NCBI GenBank assembly: GCA_002890585.1
Contig: MIQB01000008.1
Span: 1-51,024 of the forward strand
Reading direction: 5' to 3'
Source: Tannerella sp. oral taxon 808
GTDB taxonomy: Bacteria > Bacteroidota > Bacteroidia > Bacteroidales > Tannerellaceae
Length of the DNA: 51,024 nucleotides
Made by a program: the position numbers and the translations under genes. A model generated the notes under the pieces. That model had not been told where the DNA came from and searched no databases. It worked only from the letters and a program-made list of their open reading frames with translations. This document shows positions 1 to 8,623 of the stretch, piece after piece (the first letter of the stretch is position 1; each line of letters opens with the position of its first letter).

Positions 1-205
1 AAAGGGGGTCATTTCGGGCTTTGCACGCCATGCAAAGGCAAAAAGGGGGTCATTTCGGGCTTTGCACGCCATGCAAGGTGCAAAAAGGGGGTCATTTCGG
101 GCTTTGCACGCCGTGCAAAGGCAAAAAGGGGGTCATTTCGGGCTTTGCATGCCATGCAAAGGCAAAAAGGGGGTCATTTCGGGCTTTGCACGCCATGCAA
201 GAGAT
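1..205. repeat. Tandem array A1, five 41-42 bp units (runs off left edge)
   Basis: Units begin with AAAGGGGGTCATTTCGGGCT at 1, 42, 84, 125 and 166, so the steps are 41, 42, 41 and 41 bp. Each unit has a near-perfect 9+1+9 dyad, CTTTGCAYG-C-CRTGCAAAG. The arms covary: the unit at 102-120 has CACG/CGTG and the unit at 143-161 has CATG/CATG, both fully paired, while other units have one mismatch that would be a G-U pair in minus-strand RNA. Short open frames across the array are by-products of the repeat. The array may continue left of the window. The stretch 206-293 holds nothing recognisable. Confidence 0.95.
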
Positions 206-293
206 AAAATACAGATAAAAGGCGCTCTCCACTTATCGGTCACAGTGCATAATCAATCAAGTTTTCAATTCATCAATCATTTATGTAATCAAT

Positions 294-1250
294 ATGGAAG
301 AATTTATTGAAGTAAATCCCTTAGGGATGACAAAGCTCGACAACGGGCTGCATGTAGGTTTTCACAAAGGCGCATACGAATTAGTCAATGCATGTGAGGC
401 TACGAAAATCGGCATCACAGAGGCCAAGAAGCAGGAGTGGAAAGAGAGTATTGATCTCGAAAACGACATCAATAAGGAGTCTGCAGCTGACATCATCACG
501 AAAGAGATCGGCAAAAAAGACGACGAACGCGACAGGATCATCACCTTTCTCTTTGCCCTGATTCGCGATTATCGGTTCTCTCCTGAAGAGGCCGAAGCAG
601 ACGCCTCCGAAAGGCTGCAAATCGTTATCAACCCCTACGGCAAATTGCAGCGCGAATCGTTCAGCCGTGAAACGCACCACATCGACGGCCTTATCACGGA
701 TCTGAAAAAGCCAGAAAACGCGGCGCTCATAACTACCCTTAAGCTCACATCGGTCGTTACGAAGCTGGAGACGGCGAACGCCGAGTTCCAAGCCCTCTTC
801 ATCAAAAACGTAAAGAAGGATCGGCGCAGCAACCTACCCGCCTCCGCCGCAGTGCGCCCCAAGACCGATGCCGCTTACGACCGCATCATCTTCATGATCC
901 GCGCCGCCTACTTCTCCGGTGCCACCCCCGTGGATCGAGCCGTGATCAAGACGCTGGTTCACGACCTCAACAATCTGGTGGATAAGACCGATACGGAGTA
1001 TCGCCAGAGCCTCGCCCAGAGGCGGGCCGCAGCCGAGAAGAAGCCCAAGAAGCCCAAGGATCCCAAAGACCCCAAGAAGCCGAAGGACCCGAAGAAGCCC
1101 GAGGGCGGCGGCGACGACATCCAGATCCCCTCCGAGCCACCCAAGAAGCCCGGCGACACCGAGCAGCCCACCCCTAAACCCGGTGGCGAGGGCAGTGGCG
1201 ACGATATCCAGATCCCCTCCGAGCCACCCAAAAAGCCCGACGGGCAATGA
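294..1250 (+). CDS. DUF6261-like hypothetical protein with Lys/Pro-rich tail
   Basis: This 318-residue protein is soluble by inspection, with no signal peptide or membrane segment. The first 240 or so residues are mostly charged and helix-prone, and resemble the Bacteroidales DUF6261 family in length and in the opening pattern (a short lead-in, then a stretch on cells or residues per position). That assignment is from memory and tentative. From about residue 245 the sequence becomes low-complexity, with KKPK/DPKKP runs and two copies of a GDDIQIPSEPPKKP motif near residues 275 and 303. The tail may be a flexible linker or a product of in-frame repeat expansion. The ATG at 294 follows an AT-rich leader, with no clear Shine-Dalgarno or TAnnTTTG box. 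A strong hairpin at 1262 ends the unit. Function is unknown. Confidence 0.75.
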   Translation: MEEFIEVNPLGMTKLDNGLHVGFHKGAYELVNACEATKIGITEAKKQEWKESIDLENDINKESAADIITKEIGKKDDERDRIITFLFALIRDYRFSPEEAEADASERLQIVINPYGKLQRESFSRETHHIDGLITDLKKPENAALITTLKLTSVVTKLETANAEFQALFIKNVKKDRRSNLPASAAVRPKTDAAYDRIIFMIRAAYFSGATPVDRAVIKTLVHDLNNLVDKTDTEYRQSLAQRRAAAEKKPKKPKDPKDPKKPKDPKKPEGGGDDIQIPSEPPKKPGDTEQPTPKPGGEGSGDDIQIPSEPPKKPDGQ

Positions 1251-1261
1251 TCAATGAATCA

Positions 1262-1323
1262 CGCCGGGCACCCGCCCCTCGGCCTCATGTGCCCGGCGCC
1301 CCCCTCCCTCCCTCATTTTTTTT
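1262..1323 (+). terminator. Hairpin after the DUF6261-like gene
   Basis: CGCCGGGCAC (1262-1271) pairs perfectly with GTGCCCGGCG (1289-1298). The T-run (1316-1323) comes about 18 bases later, after a C-rich stretch, so this is a strong hairpin but not a textbook intrinsic terminator. Confidence 0.6.
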
Positions 1324-1395
1324 CACCCCCCGCGCAGCGCTCCAGCAGCCTGCGCCCGTCAAAAAGCGCGTATAACATCTAAACAGTAACAGATT

Positions 1396-4356
1396 ATGAA
1401 AAAAATCACACCCTGGATCATGGCCACAGCATGCCTCGCCATGATCGGCGGCTCACTCTGGGCCACCACCACACTGAACCTCGCGCCCGCACCCTGGGCC
1501 GCACCAGCACCAGCGCCGCCAACGCTGAATGTTACTCCTAATCCCGTCCCCGATCAACCGGCTACGGCTGGATCGGTTACACTTACCATCACCACTGACA
1601 CTACTTGGACAGCCAATTGTGCCGAGGGATGGGCCACATTGTCTGCTGCAAGTGGAGTGCACAATGGCTCCTTAACCGTAACCCTCACTGCGAACACCGG
1701 TACCACGGATCGCACGGCAACTGTCTTGATTGAGACACCCGATGCGTCAGTGAAGCAGTCAATAACGATCACACAGAAAGCGCCAGCCGCAATCGCCGTG
1801 ACAGGCGTGACGCTCGATAAGTCGAACGAGACACTCACCGCAGGTGGCGTCACCCTTACGCTCACCGCGAGCATTGTCCTTACCGGCGCCACGAATCAAA
1901 ACGTGACTTGGGAAAGCACAGACCTCGCCATAGCATCCGTCGCGGCGGGGCCAGGGCTCACCGCCACAGTGACGCCGCTCGCCGCAGGCACTGCGACGAT
2001 TAAGGTGAAAACAGTCGATGGCAACCATGAAGCCACATGCAATGTGACCGTCAACGCCGCCGCTCCCACCCCAAGCATCACCCTCAGCAAAACGCAGATC
2101 GACACCACAGCCGATGCCGCCACAGTAGCGATCAGCGTCAATGCCAACGTGGCCTGGACAGCCACCCCCTCTGCGGGTGCATCATGGGTCACCGTTGCAC
2201 CCACCAGTGGCACCGGCACCGGCTCCGAAAACGCAACCATCACCCTCACGAAGAACGAGACCGGCGCCGTGCGTAATGCCAACGTAACCTTCACCGCAGG
2301 CACAGCCACCCAAACGGTAACCATCAAGCAGGCCGCAGCCGCAGCCGCCCCCACGCTCACCGTCACCCCCACCTCAGTCGATGTAGACGAAAAGGCCTAC
2401 ACAAAGACCATCGAGATCAAGTCGAACGCAGCATGGAAGGCCGAAGTAGAAGCCGGCAAACCCTGGGTTAAAGTCGCAACCGCTGACGCCACCGGAACAG
2501 ACGACAAAACCATCACACTGAACATCGATGCCAACACCAGCGCCGCCCGCACCGCCAAGCTGACAATCAAAACCACCACCGGCACCGGCGACGTGACGGC
2601 CGAAATCACCATCAGCCAATCCGGCACCGGCCCCACACTCGTCTTAGACACCACCGCACTGATGGGCACCCAGCCCTTCACCGGCGCCAACCGCGTAGTC
2701 AAGGTCAAGAGCAACAGCCTCTGGGTAGCCACCTCCGGCGCCGAATGGATCCGCATCCTCGATGGGCAAGGCAATGAGCAATCCACCCGCCCGGGCGGCA
2801 ACGACCAAGACATCACCGTCCGCATCAAGCCCAACACAGCCAACGCCGCCCGCACGGCCACAATCACCTTTAAGACCAACCGCGAGGGCGTCACCAACAT
2901 CACCAAGACCGTCACCGTGACCCAAGCCGCCAGCAGCTTCAGCTACTCCATCACCGGCCTGGCCGACCCCGTAGACGCAGCCGGCGCACAAGCCACCGTC
3001 ACCCTCAATAGCACCACTGGCTACGCCATCTCCACCCGTGGCACCGACTGGCTGAAGATCCAAGACGGCACCCAACCGGAGAAAGACTCCATCGGCTTCA
3101 GCGGCAGCCAGCACAGCCTCTACCTCCTCGTCAAAGGCAACGACGGCGGCATCCGCACCGGCTACCTCCGCATCTACAGCAACGGCGTACTCGTCGAGAC
3201 ACGTAAGATCACCCAGGCCGGCAACAACATCACCGCCCAGCTCGTCACCCCGGGCAACATCCCCGTAGGCGGCGGCACGAAGGACGTCAAGGTATCCTCC
3301 CCCACCAGCTGGGAGATCCTCATCACTGGCGACTGGCTCGTGGTGGATAAGAAGAAGAAGGTCGAGTCGTCCGTCAACGACACCCTCATCACCTTCCGCG
3401 CCAAGGACAAGAACCCCGGCCTCACCGCCCGCACCGCCACCGTCACCTTCCAGACCAAACGCGGCCAAGGAAAGACGTCCATCACCCTCACGCAGGATGG
3501 CTCCTTCTCCATGATCTACGACAAGAGCCAGTTCGAGAAAGTCTCTCAGAAGGGCGCCCAGCGCCTCACCGTCGTCGTCAAGAGCGAAAAGCCCTGGAAG
3601 CCCAGCGTCGTCGAAATCCCCGCCACCAAATCCGGCCCGCAGCTCCGCGCCAAAGTGGTCGAGAAAGACACCACACTCTCGTGGCTCAGCATCTCCTACG
3701 AGCGCGAAAACGCCACCCGCAACGATGGCGAGATGAAGATCGACGTGAAGCCCAACACCGGCACCACCTCGCGCGAGGCCAAGATCCTCCTCACCCTGAC
3801 CGACGGCACCCCCCTCGACACGATCGTCCTCCGGCAATTCAACGCCGAAGGCAAGCTCACACCTCACGGCACCACCACACCAGTGACCGCCCTGAAGTTC
3901 GGCAAGACGTCAGTCAGCATCAACATCAACAAGGCCAAGACCTTGCAACTCTCCGTCACCGTCGTACCCGACAACGCCTCCAACAAGACCGTACTCTGGT
4001 CCAGCAGCGACACGAGCATTGCCAAGGTTGACACCAAAGGCCTCGTCACAGTTCAGAAAGAAGGTAAAGCCATCATCACCGCCACCGCGGCCGATGGCAG
4101 CGGCGTGAAGGCCACCTGCGAGGTGAACGTCCTCACCACCGACGCCAACGCTGCCCTTGAAGGCCTGAAGATCTACGCCACCGCCGGCCAGTTGCACCTC
4201 TCGCTCCCCGCCGCGCACGACGTCCGGATCTACACCCTCACCGGCGCCCTCGTCCGCACCCTCACCGCCCCCGCTGGCGACACCACCCTCGCCTTCCCCG
4301 CGGGTCTCTACATCGTCCGCGCCGGCAACGCCGTGCAGAAGGTCATGGTGGAGTGA
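1396..4356 (+). CDS. Secreted BACON / Ig-like repeat protein with type IX secretion C-terminal domain
   Basis: 986 residues. An N-terminal signal peptide (MKKITPWIMATACLAM..., residues 1-24) is followed by about nine beta-sandwich modules. The first (about 43-131) is BACON-like, the next (about 133-221) is a Big_2-type Ig domain (VTGVTLDKS...TWESTD...ATCNVTV), and six more BACON-like units run to about 835. These have recurring W-x-x-x-x...W(V/L)x(V/I) strands and endings such as TVTQ or TITQ. A second Big_2 domain lies at about 840-925. The last 70 residues (VRIYTLTGALVRTL...GLYIVRAG...QKVMVE) look like a type IX secretion sorting domain, so the protein is probably exported through the outer membrane and either anchored or released. 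BACON modules are often linked to glycan or mucin binding, but no catalytic domain is visible, so binding or adhesion is an inference. The gene is monocistronic. Confidence 0.88.
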   Translation: MKKITPWIMATACLAMIGGSLWATTTLNLAPAPWAAPAPAPPTLNVTPNPVPDQPATAGSVTLTITTDTTWTANCAEGWATLSAASGVHNGSLTVTLTANTGTTDRTATVLIETPDASVKQSITITQKAPAAIAVTGVTLDKSNETLTAGGVTLTLTASIVLTGATNQNVTWESTDLAIASVAAGPGLTATVTPLAAGTATIKVKTVDGNHEATCNVTVNAAAPTPSITLSKTQIDTTADAATVAISVNANVAWTATPSAGASWVTVAPTSGTGTGSENATITLTKNETGAVRNANVTFTAGTATQTVTIKQAAAAAAPTLTVTPTSVDVDEKAYTKTIEIKSNAAWKAEVEAGKPWVKVATADATGTDDKTITLNIDANTSAARTAKLTIKTTTGTGDVTAEITISQSGTGPTLVLDTTALMGTQPFTGANRVVKVKSNSLWVATSGAEWIRILDGQGNEQSTRPGGNDQDITVRIKPNTANAARTATITFKTNREGVTNITKTVTVTQAASSFSYSITGLADPVDAAGAQATVTLNSTTGYAISTRGTDWLKIQDGTQPEKDSIGFSGSQHSLYLLVKGNDGGIRTGYLRIYSNGVLVETRKITQAGNNITAQLVTPGNIPVGGGTKDVKVSSPTSWEILITGDWLVVDKKKKVESSVNDTLITFRAKDKNPGLTARTATVTFQTKRGQGKTSITLTQDGSFSMIYDKSQFEKVSQKGAQRLTVVVKSEKPWKPSVVEIPATKSGPQLRAKVVEKDTTLSWLSISYERENATRNDGEMKIDVKPNTGTTSREAKILLTLTDGTPLDTIVLRQFNAEGKLTPHGTTTPVTALKFGKTSVSININKAKTLQLSVTVVPDNASNKTVLWSSSDTSIAKVDTKGLVTVQKEGKAIITATAADGSGVKATCEVNVLTTDANAALEGLKIYATAGQLHLSLPAAHDVRIYTLTGALVRTLTAPAGDTTLAFPAGLYIVRAGNAVQKVMVE

Positions 4357-4380
4357 ATAACTAAAAACTAAAAATGAAAG

Positions 4381-4424
4381 ATGCCGGGTACGCGCTTCAC
4401 CACAGCGTGTATCCGGCATTTTCT
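4381..4424 (+). terminator. Terminator after the BACON protein gene
   Basis: ATGCCGGGTACGCGC (4381-4395) pairs with GCGTGTATCCGGCAT (4405-4419) with two mismatches or wobbles, followed by TTTTC. It is preceded by an A-rich run (AACTAAAAACTAAAAATG). The same A-rich lead and left arm recur at 50759-50790. Confidence 0.8.
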
Positions 4425-4591
4425 ATCTCTCCATTCGGTAGGGGGCTGTAGCACGCGCATACGTCCCAGCGTGTACCTGGCCGCGGCGGATCACACGCCT
4501 CCCCCCTGCGTCGGTGCGACGCGTATTCATCGATGATTGCATCTGGGTTCGGACGGGGATCTTATTACCGGCATCCATCCGCCGGAATGTG
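4425..4591. other. Intergenic, nothing recognised
   Basis: Between the terminator of the BACON gene and the hairpin pair that ends the lipid gene. A short open frame starting at 4514 runs into the hairpins and lacks coding character. Confidence 0.6.
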
Positions 4592-4661
4592 GTAGGGGCG
4601 AATAATCTTCGCCCTTACGAGGCGAAACCCCGGCTGTGGTGGGCCGGGGCGCTTCGCCCTC
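4592..4661 (-). terminator. Two adjacent hairpins, GTAGGGGCGAA family, downstream of the lipid gene
   Basis: The first hairpin is GTAGGGGCGAA (4592-4602) with TTCGCCCTTAC (4608-4618). The second pairs GAGGCGAAACCCCGGC (4619-4634) with GCCGGGGCGCTTCGCCCTC (4643-4661), with two small interruptions. They lie just after the stop at 4665 on the minus strand, so they probably end that transcript. The first belongs to a dispersed family also seen near 8321, 26402, 34401 and 38277. Confidence 0.6.
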
Positions 4662-4664
4662 TAA

Positions 4665-7600
4665 TCATTGATCCTCATATCGCAGATTCTCCGGCCGGGC
4701 GGCGCAATGCGCAGCCAAGGCACGGCGGTCGGCGTCGGGCTCTATGGCTGTGATCTGTAGATCGGGCTTCACGAGGGAGAGCAAGAGGGCATATTCGCCA
4801 TAGCCCGTGTTGCGGATCGTCACGGCGCCACGATCGGGCTGGGCAGCGATCTCCGCGGCATAGTTCGCATGATGGCGCAGGGCCGTACGCACGGCGCGCT
4901 CGATGGCCGGACCTTTATAGATGTAGTTGTGGATGACTAAATCGGCGAAGTAATCGGGCGTTTCGAGGCTGCGGCGCAGGGCGGCATACTCCTGGATGTA
5001 ATAGCGGCGCAGCTCGCGGGCGCGGGTGAGGTGATCGGCACCGAAACGCGTGTCGGAGGGGGTGATGCGAGGCAGGATGCGCACGTGGATGCTGCCGCGA
5101 CGCAGCATGAAGTCTTGCTTGGGTAGCACATGCCCCGCACCATGAATCACGACAGGCAGCAGGTCTACACCTAACTGTTCGGCTAAGTAAAACGCACCCC
5201 GCCGAAAGCGCAGAATGGAGCAGTCGGCCGAGCGTGTACCCTCGGGGAAGATGGCCACGGAATAACCGCGACGGATGGCTTCGCGCAGGTGGATGAGCGT
5301 GCGGTCGATGCCGTCAGAGACGGGATAGAAGTCGGCGTAACGGATCAGGCGGCCGTAGAAGGGAGAATGCCAGACCCAGTTATTCGTCAGAATGATCAGC
5401 TTGCGGGTGAGCATCATGAGGCACATCAAGTCGAGGTGCGACTGGTGGTTGCAAAGGATGATGGCGGGCCGACGGAAGTCCTCGCCCGAGGTGTTCTCCA
5501 CCGTGGTGCGGACCTGAGGGAAATGCCGCATCGTAAAACGGGCTATGCCGCAAAGCATCTCGTGATAGGCGGCCTTTTTCTTCCGCGTCGTCTTACCCAG
5601 AGTGAACATGACCCACCCCACGAGGGTCAATCCGAAACTCGTGAAGAGGAAGTAGGTAAACGCATAAAGGCTCACGAGCAGATTGCGCAGTGTGACGGGC
5701 ATGCGGCGTGGCCTGCCGCCCGCGGAGGTCAGGAAGCCGAAGAGGAACGGCGGGAAGAGGTAGGCCATCACTACGACGGAGAGCATGCCCACCACCGTGA
5801 TCTCGCCTAAGGAACGCAGCGCAGGGTGGCGTGCGAAGATCATGACGCCCATGCCGACAAACATGATGGCGGCCGAGAGGGCGATGCTGTCTTTGTAGGA
5901 GGCCAGCGTCCGGCGTCGGTAGGTGTATTCGTAAATCAATCCCTCGGTCATGAAGATGGTGTAGTCGTCGCCCTGACCGAAGATGAAGGTGGCCAGGATG
6001 ATGTTGACGATGTTGAACTTCATGTCGAAGATGCCCATCAGACCAAGTATCCAGACCCAGCTAAGCGTCAGCGGAACGAAGGCGATGAGGCAAAGCTCGA
6101 TCCGCCGCATGGAGAAGAGCAGGAAGACGAAAACGATGAAGCCGCAGACGTAGAGCACATAGTTGAAGTTGTCCGACAGGGAAGCGATCATGCGGCGCGT
6201 CATCGACTCGGCGTCGAAGGCGATGGAGGCTTTGCTTCGCTTGTTGAGCGCCTGCTCGATGGCCGGCGCGCGGTCGGCGTCTAAGTATAGAAGGTTGACC
6301 ACCATCGTCCGGCCTGGGCGCTCGAAGAGGTACCCCCCGGAGACGGCCTCGCGCAGCGGAGCGAAGAAGTCAGCCCCTTCGACTTGCCACGGCCGGTCGA
6401 TAGCCTCCTCGAAGGAGCGGAAGGCGTCGGCGCGGAAGCCCAAGTGGACGGATTCCGTACGCAAGGCCGTGAGCACCGAGTCGCGCCGCATGCGCCAGAA
6501 GTCTTCCCAGCGCCGGATGCGCTCCGCCTGCCGGGCGCGAGAGGGTAAGAAACCGCCGATCCCCCCCACACGCGCGATGTCGCCACTTTGCTTGAGGTCA
6601 GCGAGGGCGGCGAGGCTGCGCTCGTTCGCTTCCAGAGCCGCGTCTGTCGTGGCGCCTTCGGTCACGTAATAAAGCACATGTCGGTTGTCGTTCATCATCG
6701 CCCGGAGGCGTGCAAAGTCGGCCCGGTGTTCCGGGGTCATGTAATTGATGCTGTGCATATCGGCTTCAAACGACGAGTCGCCGGCGAAGAAGCTCAGCAC
6801 GATGGTGAGGAGGATCACGACGGCCATGGCCACGCGGTTTTGGCCAAAGGGGCGATCCGTAAGGCGCCGGAAGAGGGAGTAATCCGTGCGTGGAGCCATG
6901 CGGCGGGGCAAGAGGTGAGGCAGAAAGAGGAGGACGAAGAGGATGGTGCCGATGAGCAGCAGGGAAGCGAACCACCCGAGGTCGCGCATGGCGTCGGAGT
7001 TGATAAAGACGAGGCTCATGAAGGCGCTGACGGTGGTGATGTTGCCCACGGTGAGCGGCCGGGCGATGTCTTTGATCACGGTGCGGGGGTCGGGTGTGTG
7101 GTGGTGATGGCCGATGAAGTGAAGGGGGTAGTTGACGGCGATGCCGAAGATGATGGAGCTGACGCCCACGGCGATGGTGGAGGCCTCGCCGCGGATGAGG
7201 TGGAGCAGGGCTAAGGCGAAGAGGCCGCCGAAGAGTACGGCAGCGAAGATGAGCCCGATCTCGCGCACGCTGCGGAAGGAATAGAGCAGGAGGCCGAGCA
7301 CGACGACGGCCGCGAGCAGCCCGGTGAGCATCGAGTCGCTCCGGATGCGATCAGCGTTCGTCAGGGCGATTTCTACGGCACCGAAGCTGTGAAACGTAAT
7401 GCCCCGAAACTCCCGCTCCGTCTCGGCCATGCACGCCTTGAGGTGCTGGATGAATGCCACATTGGCCGACGTTTCGCTGGCGGGTATGCTGCATTCGATC
7501 ATCAGCAGAGCGCGGCCGTCGTCGGCGAAGATGTGGTCTTGAAAGAGGCTGAATCGGCCGTCAGCCTGCATGTTGCGCAGGCGATCCACGGCGCCCTCGG

Positions 7601-8141
7601 AGAGTCGAAGCGGGTCGGCCAGCAGCTGAGGCCGAAGGATCATGCCGACGGACGAGGTGAGGATGTCGCGGTCGGCCTCTAAGCGGTGCGCGATGGCTGC
7701 GGGGGTGAGCGTGGAGTCGATGCGGCGGTAATCGTCGTCGGTGAGGAAGTAGGGCATGTTGTCGGTCACGAACTCGGCCACGGCCATCATCTCCGCCGGA
7801 TCCATGCGGTAACGCATGTTCCGGATGCGGTCTGCGTCGGGCATCGTTCGCAGCCGCTCGGCCAGCGCATCGACGGCCTCCGTCTGTCTGGCTCGCCCTG
7901 CGTCGGTCGTGTCCGTGGCGCTGCAATAGACGGTGATCATGTTTGACAAGATCACGTCGCGGTAGGCGCTGTTGATGCGCTCATTCTCCCGGTCGTTGGG
8001 CAGGAAGCGCGCGATGTCTTCCGTAAAGCCTAATCGGTAAGCCGAGACGAGGCATCCGGCGGTGATGGCAAGCAGCAGCACGAGGAGCAGCGCCCGGCGG
8101 CGGGCGAAGAAGTCGTAAACGGAGAGGATGAAGTGGATCAT
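4665..8141 (-). CDS. Trifunctional MMPL transporter / lysophospholipid acyltransferase / methyltransferase-like protein
   Basis: 1158 residues from the ATG at 8141; the open frame extends to 8219, but the MIHFILSVYDFFARRRALLL start precedes the first membrane helix and is the natural one. Residues 1 to about 800 form an RND/MMPL exporter with a helix at about 12-30, a periplasmic domain, a helix bundle, a second periplasmic domain and a second bundle (GQGDDYTIFM). Residues about 860-1040 are a PlsC-type acyltransferase with NHQSHLDLM (about 895) and FPEGTRS (about 965). The last 80 residues resemble the start of a class I SAM methyltransferase (TGYGEYALLL, ITAIEPD) and stop soon after, so that domain is short. 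The family is known in Bacteroidetes, often beside aryl-polyene or flexirubin genes; no such cluster is seen here. It probably acylates and exports a lipid at the inner membrane (inference). Confidence 0.88.
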   Translation of the reverse strand: MIHFILSVYDFFARRRALLLVLLLAITAGCLVSAYRLGFTEDIARFLPNDRENERINSAYRDVILSNMITVYCSATDTTDAGRARQTEAVDALAERLRTMPDADRIRNMRYRMDPAEMMAVAEFVTDNMPYFLTDDDYRRIDSTLTPAAIAHRLEADRDILTSSVGMILRPQLLADPLRLSEGAVDRLRNMQADGRFSLFQDHIFADDGRALLMIECSIPASETSANVAFIQHLKACMAETEREFRGITFHSFGAVEIALTNADRIRSDSMLTGLLAAVVVLGLLLYSFRSVREIGLIFAAVLFGGLFALALLHLIRGEASTIAVGVSSIIFGIAVNYPLHFIGHHHHTPDPRTVIKDIARPLTVGNITTVSAFMSLVFINSDAMRDLGWFASLLLIGTILFVLLFLPHLLPRRMAPRTDYSLFRRLTDRPFGQNRVAMAVVILLTIVLSFFAGDSSFEADMHSINYMTPEHRADFARLRAMMNDNRHVLYYVTEGATTDAALEANERSLAALADLKQSGDIARVGGIGGFLPSRARQAERIRRWEDFWRMRRDSVLTALRTESVHLGFRADAFRSFEEAIDRPWQVEGADFFAPLREAVSGGYLFERPGRTMVVNLLYLDADRAPAIEQALNKRSKASIAFDAESMTRRMIASLSDNFNYVLYVCGFIVFVFLLFSMRRIELCLIAFVPLTLSWVWILGLMGIFDMKFNIVNIILATFIFGQGDDYTIFMTEGLIYEYTYRRRTLASYKDSIALSAAIMFVGMGVMIFARHPALRSLGEITVVGMLSVVVMAYLFPPFLFGFLTSAGGRPRRMPVTLRNLLVSLYAFTYFLFTSFGLTLVGWVMFTLGKTTRKKKAAYHEMLCGIARFTMRHFPQVRTTVENTSGEDFRRPAIILCNHQSHLDLMCLMMLTRKLIILTNNWVWHSPFYGRLIRYADFYPVSDGIDRTLIHLREAIRRGYSVAIFPEGTRSADCSILRFRRGAFYLAEQLGVDLLPVVIHGAGHVLPKQDFMLRRGSIHVRILPRITPSDTRFGADHLTRARELRRYYIQEYAALRRSLETPDYFADLVIHNYIYKGPAIERAVRTALRHHANYAAEIAAQPDRGAVTIRNTGYGEYALLLSLVKPDLQITAIEPDADRRALAAHCAARPENLRYEDQ

Positions 8142-8202
8142 GGGGAATGAAAAAATGAAAAGTGAAACAGGGGGCGCGTTGCATGGGCTCCGAGCAAGCG
8201 GC

Positions 8203-8291
8203 AAATCGTCCGATAACACATCAGAAACCGGGTTTCTGCGATGAAATCGTCCGATAACACATCAGAAACCGGGTTTCTGCGATGAAATCGT
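8203..8291. repeat. Tandem array A2, about 2.1 units of 41 bp
   Basis: ATCGTCCGATAACACATCAG recurs at 8205 and 8246, and the third copy begins at 8287, exactly 41 bp apart. Each full unit contains a perfect 8+1+8 dyad, CAGAAACC-G-GGTTTCTG. It lies in the 5' region of the trifunctional gene. Confidence 0.92.
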
Positions 8292-8320
8292 CCGGTTTAC
8301 GTTACGCGTTGCCCAACATT

Positions 8321-8353
8321 GTAGAGGCGCACCTCCCCCTGGGTGTGCGCCCA
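8321..8353. repeat. Dispersed hairpin, GTAGGGGCG-family member
   Basis: GTAGAGGCGCAC then GTGTGCGCCC; the core stem is GGCGCAC (8326-8332) with GTGCGCC (8345-8351). It is similar in form to the hairpins at 4592 and 34401. It lies between the tRNA terminator and array A2. Confidence 0.5.
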
Positions 8354-8370
8354 CCGCCTCCACAAAACGA

Positions 8371-8412
8371 AAAGCCCCGCCGGCGCAACCAACCATAGCG
8401 ACCGACGGAGCT
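8371..8412 (-). terminator. Terminator of tRNA-Arg
   Basis: On the minus strand AAGCTCCGTCGG pairs with CCGGCGGGGCTT (two G-U pairs), followed by TTCGTTTTG. It lies 66 bases past the tRNA 3' end. Confidence 0.75.
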
Positions 8413-8477
8413 TCCCAAATTCTATCAAATATGATGCACCAAACTTTTCTTCCCCAGAGCAGGGAGCGGAAGTTTCG

Positions 8478-8551
8478 TGACCCCGGTGCGACTCAAACGC
8501 ACGACCTTCAGAACCGGAATCTGACGCTCTATTCAACTAAGCTACGGGGCC
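8478..8551 (-). tRNA. tRNA-Arg (anticodon CCG)
   Basis: 74 nt on the minus strand. The acceptor arm is GGCCCCG with CGGGGTC (one G-U pair) and discriminator A. The D arm is GCTT...GAGC. The anticodon arm is TCAGA-TTCCGGT-TCTGA, giving anticodon CCG, which reads CGG. The T arm is GTGCG-TTTGAGT-CGCAC. The CCA end is not encoded. It has its own TATATTTG promoter 11 bp upstream and its own terminator, so it is a single-gene unit. Confidence 0.93.
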
Positions 8552-8562
8552 TTTTGCGGTGG

Positions 8563-8570
8563 CAAATATA
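8563..8570 (-). promoter_or_regulatory. -7 box of tRNA-Arg promoter
   Basis: TATATTTG on the minus strand matches the Bacteroidetes TAnnTTTG consensus, ending 11 bp before the mature tRNA 5' end. No clear TTTG -33 box is visible. Confidence 0.7.
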
Positions 8571-8623
8571 GAAGCGGATTTAAATCCCCATCGCTGGGGG
8601 GGCGGAGCGATGGGGAAGATGAG

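Noticed and set aside
4514..4753. 79-residue open frame before the trifunctional gene end
   Set aside because: Runs through two hairpins and into the antisense of a real gene.
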